From the NCBI RefSeq assembly GCF_020405185.1, contig NZ_CP084463.1, forward strand, positions 434,001 through 498,000: DNA of 64,000 bases, read 5' to 3'. The translations under genes were made by a program, and so were the position numbers. Positions 52,946 to 60,196 of this stretch are shown in pieces (positions within the stretch are counted from its first letter, which is position 1; each line of letters opens with the position of its first letter). The notes below the pieces were generated by a model. The model ran no database searches. It was given only the letters and a program-made list of their open reading frames with translations, and had not been told where the DNA came from. This DNA is from Halomicrobium salinisoli. Its GTDB lineage: Archaea; Halobacteriota; Halobacteria; Halobacteriales; Haloarculaceae.

Positions 52946-52962
52946 CAATAAAATTTTTATTG
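52946..52962. promoter_or_regulatory. 17-bp palindrome overlapping the acyl-carrier-protein TATA box
   Basis: CAATAAAA-T-TTTTATTG is perfectly symmetric around one base and includes the TTTTTAT box centred about 25 nt before ATG 52980. A dimeric repressor bound here would block the promoter of the whole ACP operon. Confidence 0.6.
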
Positions 52963-52979
52963 GTTCGATCTGTGTATAG

Positions 52980-53234
52980 ATGCACATGTCGTCAGTAACT
53001 ACGGCAGAACGGATAGACTCGATCGTCGCCGACCGACTCCACATCGAGCAGTCGGCGTTCGGAGACGACACTCTGCTCGACGGTGAGACGCTCGACGCGG
53101 AGTCGCTGGACATCGTCGAAATCGCGGAGGCGCTCGACGAGAACCTGAACGCGTTCGTCCCGGTCAACGAAATCGAGGAGATGGACACTGTCGGCGATCT
53201 CAAGGCGTTCGTCGAAGCGGAGCTCGGGGCGTAG
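52980..53234 (+). CDS. Acyl carrier protein
   Basis: An 84-aa carrier protein on which acyl chains are built. The phosphopantetheine site is S42 in ETLDAESLDIVEIAEALDE, where bacteria have GADSLDTVEL. The four-helix layout is clear: helix 1 ERIDSIVADRLHI, helix 2 SLDIVEIAEALDENL, and the end VGDLKAFVEAELG. ATG 52980 fits a leaderless message. ACPs are rare in archaea and haloarchaea generally lack type II fatty-acid synthesis. The next gene starts 6 nt later, and a holo-ACP synthase is in the same operon, so it is probably modified and used locally. Confidence 0.93.
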   Translation: MHMSSVTTAERIDSIVADRLHIEQSAFGDDTLLDGETLDAESLDIVEIAEALDENLNAFVPVNEIEEMDTVGDLKAFVEAELGA

Positions 53235-53240
53235 CGATCG

Positions 53241-54446
53241 ATGGGGGCCGGAGTCGTAGTCACGGGCGTCGGGGCCGTCACGCCTGTCGGCAGGTCTGCA
53301 CCTGCGACCTGGGACGCACTGTTGGACAAACGAAGCGGGGCGAGTTCCATCTCCCGGTTCGATCCGGACGCCGCCGGCTGTCGCTCGCGGATCGCGTGCG
53401 AGGCGACGCTGCCCGAGGAGACGCCGGTCGACTCGACGAAAGTGGGTCGGTACGCCGAATTCGCCGTCGCGGCGGCGTCGGAAGCGATCGACGACGCCGG
53501 GTTCGACCCCCGGGATCCGGACTGGGACGCCCCCCGCGTCGGGACGAGCGTCGGATCGGCGATCGGCGGACTCCCGGAGATCGAGTCGACCGTCGGTGAT
53601 CGCGTCTCTCCACGGTTCGTGGTCACCTACCTCTCGAACCTCGCGTCGAGCCAGGTCAGCATCCAGTTCGACGCGAGAGGGCCCAACCGCGCCGCGTCAA
53701 CGGCGTGTGCGGCGGGCGTCCACGCGGTCGCCGACGCGGCTCGCGAGCTCCGCTGCGGGCGGGCGGACGTGATGGTGGCCGGCGGGAGCGAGGCGATCCT
53801 CAGCCCGCACGGCGTCCGGGGATTCGACGCCATGCGGGCGCTCAGTACGCGCAACGACGATCCGGAAGGCGCGAGCCGCCCGTTCGACGCGGATCGTGAC
53901 GGCTTCGTCATCGGCGAAGGCGCCGGCGTGCTCGTCCTGGAGACCGCGGCCCACGCCGCCGAGCGGGGCGTCGATCCGATCGCCCGGATAGCCGGCTTCG
54001 GCCGGAGCGCCGACGCCGTCCATCCGACCCGGCCGCCGGAGGGGGCGGAGGGGCTGCGGCGCTGTCTGGAGCGGGCACTCGACGACGCCTCGCTCGCCCC
54101 ACCGGCGATCGACCACGTCAGCGCCCACGGGACCAGCACGCCCCGCGGCGACGAGCACGAGGCCACGGCGTTGAACCGAACGTTCGACGAGTGTCCGCCG
54201 GTGACGGCGACCAAGAGCCTCACGGGCCACACGCTCGGGGCCAGCGGGGCCATAGAGAGCGTCGTCACCGCGCTGGCGATCCGTGAGGGGACCGTTCCGC
54301 CGACGGCGAACTACCGGACGCCGGACCCGGTCTGTGACGTCCCCGTCGTCGCGGACCCGCGGGACGCGGAACTCGAAGCGGCCGTCAACGTCGCCGCCGG
54401 GTTCGGCGGGACGAACGGGGCGGTCGTTCTGGAGGCCGCTCGATGA
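53241..54446 (+). CDS. fabF: 3-Oxoacyl-ACP synthase II-like ketosynthase
   Basis: A condensing enzyme joining malonyl-ACP to an acyl primer. The 401-aa thiolase-fold protein has the complete KAS II set: C156 in ASTACAAGVHAV, H296 in SAHGTSTPRGD, K325 in TATKSLTGH and H330 in GHTLGASGA, with the glycine-rich AAGFGGTNGAVVL ending. All catalytic residues are intact, so it is an elongating ketosynthase and not a chain-length-factor. It follows the ACP gene by 6 nt and overlaps the holo-ACP synthase gene (ATGA). Its acidic composition suggests adaptation to a haloarchaeal host. Confidence 0.95.
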   Translation: MGAGVVVTGVGAVTPVGRSAPATWDALLDKRSGASSISRFDPDAAGCRSRIACEATLPEETPVDSTKVGRYAEFAVAAASEAIDDAGFDPRDPDWDAPRVGTSVGSAIGGLPEIESTVGDRVSPRFVVTYLSNLASSQVSIQFDARGPNRAASTACAAGVHAVADAARELRCGRADVMVAGGSEAILSPHGVRGFDAMRALSTRNDDPEGASRPFDADRDGFVIGEGAGVLVLETAAHAAERGVDPIARIAGFGRSADAVHPTRPPEGAEGLRRCLERALDDASLAPPAIDHVSAHGTSTPRGDEHEATALNRTFDECPPVTATKSLTGHTLGASGAIESVVTALAIREGTVPPTANYRTPDPVCDVPVVADPRDAELEAAVNVAAGFGGTNGAVVLEAAR

Positions 54447-54934
54447 CCGAACCGGGCAGTCCCCGCCTTGCGGAACCGGCTCTCGACCCGCGGTCGGATC
54501 TCGGGGCCGACACCGAACCGGTCGTCCGATGTGGCGTCGACGTGGCCGCGATCGACCGCATCCGCCGGCTCCGCTCGGAGTTCGGCGACTCGTTCACCCG
54601 GCGCGTGTTCACCGACTCCGAGCGGCAGTACTGCGACGCCACCGGGACGCCCGCCGAACACTACGCCGCCCGCTGGGCGGCCAAGGAGGCGTTTCGCAAG
54701 ACGCTCTCGGGCGTGACCTCGATGCCGCCGTTCGGCGAGTCCGGCGTGCGCCGCCGGTCGGACGGGCCCACGCTGTGGCTCGGTGACGCCGCCGCCGCCG
54801 CGCTCGAACGGTCGCTGCGGCCCCAGTCGGTCCCGCCGGCGCGGACGGCGACGAGCGTCAGTCTCACTCACGACCGGGCGTCCGGGATTGCCGCGGCGCA
54901 GGTAACGATCCTCGGGGTCGCCACCGATGTCTGA
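54443..54934 (+). CDS. acpS: Holo-ACP synthase (4'-phosphopantetheinyl transferase)
   Basis: It transfers phosphopantetheine from CoA to the ACP serine. The 163-aa protein has the AcpS motifs VRCGVDVAAIDRIRRL (metal aspartate D33), FTRRVFTDSERQYC and RWAAKEAFRKTL (E82 and K81). It is longer than bacterial AcpS (about 125 aa) because of a 25-residue N-terminal extension and a C-terminal tail. It overlaps fabF by 4 nt and fabD by 8 nt. Its presence shows the ACP can be made active on site. Confidence 0.93.
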   Translation: MTEPGSPRLAEPALDPRSDLGADTEPVVRCGVDVAAIDRIRRLRSEFGDSFTRRVFTDSERQYCDATGTPAEHYAARWAAKEAFRKTLSGVTSMPPFGESGVRRRSDGPTLWLGDAAAAALERSLRPQSVPPARTATSVSLTHDRASGIAAAQVTILGVATDV

Positions 54935-55898
54935 TGCCGACGCGTCCGGATCGGCCGACTCACGGGCCGATGCCGGGCCGAAGACGGCGATCCTGTTTCC
55001 CGGTCAGGGGAGCCAGACTCCCGGGATGGGACAGGCGTTCTACGAGGCCTGGTCGGAGACGCGGCGGCGGTTCGACGCGCTCTCCGACGCGGTCGACATC
55101 GACGTTCCATCGCTGTGTTTCGAGGCCGACCCCGAGACGCTCGCGTCGACGGAGTACACGCAGCCCTGCGTGTACACGTCTGGCGTCGCCACGTTCGCGG
55201 GACTGGTCGACCGATTCGGGATCGCGCCGGACTTCGTGGCCGGTCACAGTCTCGGGCACCTCGGCGCCCTGTCGGCGGCTGGCTCTCTCGCCCCCGCGGC
55301 GGGGATCGACCTCGTTCGCCGCCGCGGCGACCACATGGAACGCGCCGCGCAGACGGGCGAAGACGGCGCCATGATCGCTGTGCTCACCCGCGATCGGGAG
55401 GTCGTCGAGGAGGCGAACCGCCGCGCCGACGGGGTCAGCATCGCGGCCGTGAACACCGACTCGCAGACGGTCATCAGCGGCCCGGCCTCCGCCGTCGAGA
55501 CCGCTCGCGAGTTCGTCGCGGACCGGACGCGGGCCAGGTTCGCTGAACTCGACGTCGGGGCGGCGTTCCACTCGGCGTCGATGCGCCCGGCGGCCACCGC
55601 CTTCGCGGACGACCTCGAACGCACCGAGTTCGCCGACGCGACCGTCCCGGTCGTCTCTGACGTGACGGGCGGGGTGTATCACGGGGGAGACCGCGCCGTC
55701 GCCGAACTCGAAGGCCAGGTCGTCTCGACCGTCGACTGGCGGGCCGTCGTCGAGACGCTCCGAGACAGGGGCGTCGAGCGGTTCGTCGAACTCCCGCCGG
55801 CGGGCACGCTGACGGGATTCGTCGATTCCCTCCGTCCGGACGCCGAGACCGTCGCGCTGGAAACGCCCGCGGACGCCCGGGAGGTGTTCGCCGCGTGA
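54927..55898 (+). CDS. fabD: Malonyl-CoA:ACP transacylase
   Basis: It loads malonyl units onto ACP. The 323-aa protein has ILFPGQGSQTPGMG (residues 22-35), the nucleophile S108 in GHSLGH, the carboxylate-binding arginine near R132 in DLVRRRGDHMERA, and the catalytic histidine H215 in AAFHSASM. The first 18 residues are a low-complexity acidic extension. It overlaps acpS by 8 nt and the ketoreductase gene by 4 nt. Confidence 0.94.
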   Translation: MSDADASGSADSRADAGPKTAILFPGQGSQTPGMGQAFYEAWSETRRRFDALSDAVDIDVPSLCFEADPETLASTEYTQPCVYTSGVATFAGLVDRFGIAPDFVAGHSLGHLGALSAAGSLAPAAGIDLVRRRGDHMERAAQTGEDGAMIAVLTRDREVVEEANRRADGVSIAAVNTDSQTVISGPASAVETAREFVADRTRARFAELDVGAAFHSASMRPAATAFADDLERTEFADATVPVVSDVTGGVYHGGDRAVAELEGQVVSTVDWRAVVETLRDRGVERFVELPPAGTLTGFVDSLRPDAETVALETPADAREVFAA

Positions 55899-56650
55899 CG
55901 GAGATGGACGGCGACGTCGCCGTCGTCACCGGGGGAACTCGCGGAATCGGCAGGGCCACCGCCGAGAAGCTGGCCGCCAGCGGGGCGGCGGTCGTCGCGA
56001 CCTACCACAGCGACGAGGCGGCCGCGGCCGAGACGCTCGCTTCGCTGGAGTCGATCGCCGACCCCGACCGGGTCGGTACCCGTCAGTTCGACGTCGGCGA
56101 CCACGACGCCGTCGAGGCGGCCGTCGCCGAGATCGTCGACGAGTACGGCCGGCCGACCGTTCTCGTGAACAACGCGGGGATCATGTCCAACGGGCTGCTC
56201 GTCCGGATGTCCCCGGAGCAGTGGGAGCGCGTCGTCAGGACGAACCTGACGGGGACGTTCAACTGTACGCGGGAAGCGACGCGGCACATGCTCAGGGGCG
56301 ACGGCGGGCGGATCGTCAACGTCGCGTCCGTCGCCGCCCAGCGCGGGTGGGCCGGCCAGGCGAACTACGCCGCCAGCAAGGCCGGCGTCGTCGGCTTCAC
56401 CCGTTCGATCGCCAGCGAGCTCGGCGGCAAGTCGATCCGGGTCAACGCCGTCGCCCCCGGGTACACGGAGACGGACATGTACGAAACGGAACTCGCCGAC
56501 GCCGAGCGCGAGGCCGTCGAAGCCGAGACGGCGTCGGGCGTCCCCGCCTCGCCGGAGGAGGTCGCCGACGCGATCGCGTTTCTCGCCAGCGAGCGGTCCT
56601 CGTACGTGAACGGGGAAGTCCTCCGGGTCGACGACGGATTGATCGGCTGA
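55895..56650 (+). CDS. fabG: 3-Oxoacyl-ACP reductase (SDR)
   Basis: An NADPH-dependent short-chain reductase of 3-ketoacyl thioesters, 251 aa. The nucleotide motif is VVTGGTRGIGRA, NNAGI is present, and the catalytic triad is S145, Y158 and K162 (NVASVAAQRG ... NYAASKAG). GTG 55895 is chosen because GGAGGTG lies about nine bases upstream and GTGA overlaps the fabD stop; ATG 55904 is the alternative. It is the last gene of the ACP operon. No dehydratase (FabA/Z) or enoyl reductase is in the operon. Confidence 0.94.
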   Translation: MTEMDGDVAVVTGGTRGIGRATAEKLAASGAAVVATYHSDEAAAAETLASLESIADPDRVGTRQFDVGDHDAVEAAVAEIVDEYGRPTVLVNNAGIMSNGLLVRMSPEQWERVVRTNLTGTFNCTREATRHMLRGDGGRIVNVASVAAQRGWAGQANYAASKAGVVGFTRSIASELGGKSIRVNAVAPGYTETDMYETELADAEREAVEAETASGVPASPEEVADAIAFLASERSSYVNGEVLRVDDGLIG

Positions 56651-56652
56651 GC

Positions 56653-56739
56653 CTATAGTAGAAATTGAAACTATTCACACATCGGGGGGCACCTGGGGTG
56701 CCCCCCCGAGTGTGTCATCGCGTTCAATTTCTACTATAG
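56653..56739. repeat. 87-nt near-perfect palindrome between converging operons
   Basis: The outer arms are CTATAGTAGAAATTGAA (56653-56669) and its exact complement (56723-56739). Inside are CACAC/GTGTG and GGGGGGCACC / GGTGCCCCCC around a TGG loop, with small bulges. The right arm encodes the last residues and stop of the aldehyde dehydrogenase. It could work as a two-way terminator or be a tiny mobile element with 17-bp terminal inverted repeats. The AT-rich arms are foreign to the local composition. No target duplication is obvious. Confidence 0.85.
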
Positions 56740-58145
56740 AACGGCCGCGTCTCGTCGCCGGCGGGATATCCCTCGAACAGCGTCTCCGGTTCGTCGACCG
56801 GTTCGGACCGCGGTCGCACGACGGTCGTCACGTCGAGGAACTCCCGGTAGCTGAGGTTCCCGTCGGACTGGTTGCCCGCCCACGTTCCGCCGCCCAGCGA
56901 CAGCGTGAACGGGACCGCGTTCGACTCCCCGCCGGCGAGCGCGATGCTCGACTGGTTCACGAGGAGGCGGCCGACCGGCAGTCGCTCGGCCGCCGAACGG
57001 ACCCGCCTGTTCGAGTCCGTGTACACGGCACACGAGTGGCCGCGCCCCTCGTGTGTGAGAATCGCGTCTGCGAGCTCCAGACCGTCCCCGAACCCGTCGA
57101 CGGTTCGGGTGGTCACCACCGGAGATAGCTTCTCGCCGAACAGCGGGTGGTCGGGGGCGAGCCCGTCGCCGTCGACCAGCAGGAACCGCGTCTCCGGCGG
57201 TACGCCGATGCCAGCGGCGTCGGCGATGTCGGTCGCGGAGCTTCCGACGGAGCTCCGATCCAGGGCGCCGCTCGCCGAGAACAGGTGGTCGGCGACGGCC
57301 TCCGTCTCCCCGGGGCTACACCGGTAGCCCCCGTCGGCGACGAGAGCGTCGAGGACCCCGGTCGCGACCGCGTCGTGGAGCACCGCCACGTTGGCGTTGA
57401 CGCACGTCGCGCCGTGATCGAGGACGGTGCTGGCGGCGAGGCGCTCGGCGGCAGTGGCCGCGTCGACGGTCTCGTCGACGACCACGACCACGTTCCCGAC
57501 CGCGACCCCGTGGTTGGGCGTTCCGGACCGCTGTGCGATGTCGACGACCGACTGCGACGACGTCGCCTGCACGAAGTCCGCCGCGCTCGCCAGCGCCTCG
57601 ACGGTGTCCCGCGTGCCCCGTCCGTCGACAGCCTGGACCAGGTCCGGCGGCGCGTCGATCCATTCGAGCTGCTCGCGGACGTGCTCGACGGCCCGTCGAC
57701 AGGCCGGGCCCGTTCCCGGCGCCGGCGAGACGACGATCGCGTTCCGCCCTTTCAGCGCCAGCGTCGCGAGGTGGGGGACGGTCGCGACCGGGTTCGTCGC
57801 CGGCGTGAGCGCGCCGACGACGCCGACGGGCTCGGCGACTTCGATCAGACCGTCCCCCCGACTGAGGACGCCGACGGAGGGCGCGTCCCGGAGGTCGTCC
57901 AGCGCGCCGAGCAGCTGTCGCTTGGTCTTGAACACCTTGTCTTCGACGGCCCCGACGCCGGTCCGCTCGACGGCGAGTTCGGCGACCTCCCGCGCCGCCG
58001 CGTCGCGGTACAGCGCCCACGCGGCCGCCCGAGCGAGCTCGTCGGCCCGTTGCTGGTCGACCGTTGCGATCCGTTCCTGTGCGCTGCGGGCGCGGTCGAC
58101 GCGCTCGGCGACTGTCAGAGCGTCGTCCGTCCGGCTAGTAGTCAC
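56724..58145 (-). CDS. CoA-acylating aldehyde dehydrogenase
   Basis: It interconverts an aldehyde and its acyl-CoA with NAD(P). The 473-aa protein belongs to the AdhE/EutE/SauS branch of aldehyde dehydrogenases: GVVGALTPATNPVATV, the catalytic cysteine C248 in STVLDHGATCVNAN (compare DNGxxCASE in AdhE), and LFGEKLSPVV. It starts at GTG 58145, inside the end of the 48-aa gene. Its C-terminus PFYSRN and stop are encoded by the 87-nt palindrome, which may have replaced the original end. It is the last gene of the R2lox operon. Confidence 0.9.
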   Translation of the reverse strand: MTTSRTDDALTVAERVDRARSAQERIATVDQQRADELARAAAWALYRDAAAREVAELAVERTGVGAVEDKVFKTKRQLLGALDDLRDAPSVGVLSRGDGLIEVAEPVGVVGALTPATNPVATVPHLATLALKGRNAIVVSPAPGTGPACRRAVEHVREQLEWIDAPPDLVQAVDGRGTRDTVEALASAADFVQATSSQSVVDIAQRSGTPNHGVAVGNVVVVVDETVDAATAAERLAASTVLDHGATCVNANVAVLHDAVATGVLDALVADGGYRCSPGETEAVADHLFSASGALDRSSVGSSATDIADAAGIGVPPETRFLLVDGDGLAPDHPLFGEKLSPVVTTRTVDGFGDGLELADAILTHEGRGHSCAVYTDSNRRVRSAAERLPVGRLLVNQSSIALAGGESNAVPFTLSLGGGTWAGNQSDGNLSYREFLDVTTVVRPRSEPVDEPETLFEGYPAGDETRPFYSRN

Positions 58146-58281
58146 GCGTCGTCACCTCCGGTGGCGTTCGGATCTGGCCGAGGGGCGGGTCGGTCGCGCC
58201 CGCGCTCCCGGACGCGTACTCGGCGCCGCAGGCGTCGACCGCACCGCTGTACGGTCTCGCACCGGTACGCTCGCCGGTCAT
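58135..58281 (-). CDS. 48-aa protein of unknown function inside the R2lox operon
   Basis: A 48-residue protein, starting MTGERTGARPYSGAVDACG and ending PPEVTTRDY, with one cysteine and no helix-forming core. Support comes from gene packing: its ATG overlaps the upstream stop as ATGA and its own stop overlaps the aldehyde dehydrogenase start by 11 nt. It could be a small accessory peptide, or only a translated linker. I do not recognise a family. Confidence 0.5.
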   Translation of the reverse strand: MTGERTGARPYSGAVDACGAEYASGSAGATDPPLGQIRTPPEVTTRDY

Positions 58282-58712
58282 CGCTGGTGGTGCTCCTCCA
58301 GGACGCCGTCGCGGACCCGGGCGACGAACTCGGCGCTCGTCGTGCAGTACTCGGTGTACCCCTCCGGCAACCGCCGGTGTTCCACGGTCGCGATCTCCGT
58401 CCCGTCGACGAGGACGGCGCGTTCCCGGTCGTAGCTGTCTCCTCTGCCAACGAACCGGACCGTCACGTCCAGCGTCGCCTCCAGGCGGTCGACCACGAAC
58501 TGCTTTATCGCGCCGTCCTCGAAACGCGACGGTCGGTACGGTCGCATGTCGTGGTCCCGGAACTCCTCGACGGCGTCCCGCCACCACTCCGGGAGGGCGG
58601 CCACCGAGACCCCCTCGTACGGCGGGGCCGGCTCGGCACCGGGAGATCGGTCTGCGAGCTGGGCGACCGTCCGCGCGTCGTCTCCGCTACCCGCCCGCCG
58701 ATCGCCGGTCAT
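58278..58712 (-). CDS. Unknown 144-aa protein of the R2lox operon
   Basis: An alpha/beta protein of 144 aa. After a disordered N-terminus (1-30) comes YEGVSVAALPEWWRDAVEEFRDHDMRPYRPSRFEDGAIKQFVVDRLEATLDVTVRFVGRGD and a C-terminal VEHRRLPEGYTEYCTTSAEFVARVRDGVLEEHH. It has no known motif. It overlaps the Rieske gene and the 48-aa gene by 4 nt each, so it is a core operon member, perhaps an electron-transfer or assembly partner of the oxidase. Function unknown. Confidence 0.75.
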   Translation of the reverse strand: MTGDRRAGSGDDARTVAQLADRSPGAEPAPPYEGVSVAALPEWWRDAVEEFRDHDMRPYRPSRFEDGAIKQFVVDRLEATLDVTVRFVGRGDSYDRERAVLVDGTEIATVEHRRLPEGYTEYCTTSAEFVARVRDGVLEEHHQR

Positions 58713-59068
58713 AGCCGGACGTAGATCCCCCCGTCGCGCTCGACGGTTTCGTAGGTCGGTAGCCGGTAGTCGTCCGGTCGCGCGAGGTCCTCGCCGGTCC
58801 TGATGTCGAACTTCCAGCCGTGCCACGGACAGCTGACGAACTCGCCCGACCGCTCGTAACGCAGTTCGCCGTCGGATTCGGTCAGCTGCCCGCTTCGCGC
58901 GCCCTCGCAGGCGGGCCCGCCCTGATGGACGCAGTAGTTCGACAGGCCGTAGTACTCGCCGTCGAGGTTGAACACGCACACCTCTCTGCCCCGGACCTCG
59001 GTGACGATCCTGTCGCCGTGTGACAGGCTGTCTGCGTCGGCGACCCTGTGTAGACCGTCCTCGGACAT
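58709..59068 (-). CDS. Rieske [2Fe-2S] ferredoxin-like protein
   Basis: A 119-aa soluble Rieske protein. The cluster ligands are C46 and H48 (NYCVHQGG) and C80 and H83 (VSCPWHGWKF), both boxes complete. It has the form of a stand-alone Rieske ferredoxin, with no oxygenase catalytic domain. It probably passes electrons to the diiron oxidase encoded first in the operon. ATG 59068 is used; GTG 59071 overlaps the amidohydrolase stop and is the alternative. Confidence 0.93.
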   Translation of the reverse strand: MSEDGLHRVADADSLSHGDRIVTEVRGREVCVFNLDGEYYGLSNYCVHQGGPACEGARSGQLTESDGELRYERSGEFVSCPWHGWKFDIRTGEDLARPDDYRLPTYETVERDGGIYVRL

Positions 59069-60171
59069 CACAGGTCGAACACCTCGATCGCCGTCTCCCC
59101 GTAGATGTTCGCGATCTCGTCGTCGGAGAACTCCGTCTGCAACGACCGGTAGAAGTCACCGGAGTGGTCGAAGTCGTAGTGGGGGAAGTCGCTGGAGAAC
59201 ATGAGGTTCCGGGATCCGTTGAACAGGCGCACCATCTGGGTGACGTACTGCGGATCGTCGGCGCCTTCGACGGGCTGGCTGGTGAAATAGAAGCTGTCGT
59301 CGATGTAGCTGCTCGGTCGCTTCTCCAGGAGGGGTGCGTCCTCGCTTCCCTTCGAGTACTCGTTGTCGTACCGCCGGATGAAGTACGGAATCCAGCCGAT
59401 CCCGGCCTCCTGTATCACGATGTCGAGGTCGGGGTACCTGACCGGAACGCCGTTGGTCAGCAGGGTCGACAGGTGCCACATCTGTTCGGCGGGATGGGAG
59501 GTGACGTGGGTGTCGATGTGACGCTTGGCGCCGTGCCACTGCATCGGGAAGCTGGCGCTGGCGACCGAGGCGGCGGCGTGGAGCAGCACCGGTAACCCGG
59601 CGTCCTCGGCTGCTTCGTAGATCGGGAAGTACCACTCGTGGCCCAGCATGGGATTGACCCCGCCGCTGGGGATCATCACCGCCTTGAAATCGGACTCGTC
59701 CTTCCGGCGCTCGATCTCCTCGGCGGCTCTCTGGGGACACTGCGGCGCGACGACGAGCGCCCCACGCGCCTGGTCGCCCGCGTCGTCGAGCAGGGTGTCG
59801 AGCAACCAGTTGTTGTACGCCGTCGCGAGCCCGGCCGCGAGTTCGTCGTGATGGGCGGCTCCCAGCGCGAGGTTGAGCCCGGGCGTCAGCAGCGAGACGT
59901 CCGTATCGAGCATCGCCATGGCGTCCGATAGGTCCTCCACCGACCGGACGACGCCCGGGTCCGCGTGGCTGAGTTCCGACGGGCGGAGATGGCCGGCGTT
60001 CGGGTAGAACATGTTGATGTACCCGTCCTCCCGGTCCTGTGTGAGGACCTCTCCGAACGGTTCCTCCAGGTAGGGGACGATGTCGTATTGCATTTCGGAG
60101 ACGTGGACGTCGGTGTCCACGACGGTCGATACCGCGTCGAACGACTGGCTGTGTGCGTTTTGCTGCGTCAT
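59068..60171 (-). CDS. Amidohydrolase-2 family (ACMSD-like) metal hydrolase/decarboxylase
   Basis: A 367-aa TIM barrel of the amidohydrolase 2/ACMSD group, which includes hydrolases and decarboxylases. The first metal motif is D19-x-D21-x-H23 in VVDTDVHVSE, as in many members of this group. Later motifs are PVLLHAAAS (His), DTHVTSHPAEQM (His) and FSSDFPHYDFD (Asp/His). It begins 25 nt after the R2lox stop and overlaps the Rieske gene. Substrate unknown; such enzymes often act on aromatic or cyclic acids. Confidence 0.9.
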   Translation of the reverse strand: MTQQNAHSQSFDAVSTVVDTDVHVSEMQYDIVPYLEEPFGEVLTQDREDGYINMFYPNAGHLRPSELSHADPGVVRSVEDLSDAMAMLDTDVSLLTPGLNLALGAAHHDELAAGLATAYNNWLLDTLLDDAGDQARGALVVAPQCPQRAAEEIERRKDESDFKAVMIPSGGVNPMLGHEWYFPIYEAAEDAGLPVLLHAAASVASASFPMQWHGAKRHIDTHVTSHPAEQMWHLSTLLTNGVPVRYPDLDIVIQEAGIGWIPYFIRRYDNEYSKGSEDAPLLEKRPSSYIDDSFYFTSQPVEGADDPQYVTQMVRLFNGSRNLMFSSDFPHYDFDHSGDFYRSLQTEFSDDEIANIYGETAIEVFDL

Positions 60172-60196
60172 CGTGAACGTCGCAAGTCGGGATCGG

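Noticed and set aside
56653..56739. Insertion sequence
   Set aside because: It has terminal inverted repeats but is only 87 nt and encodes no transposase; kept as a repeat or possible miniature element.
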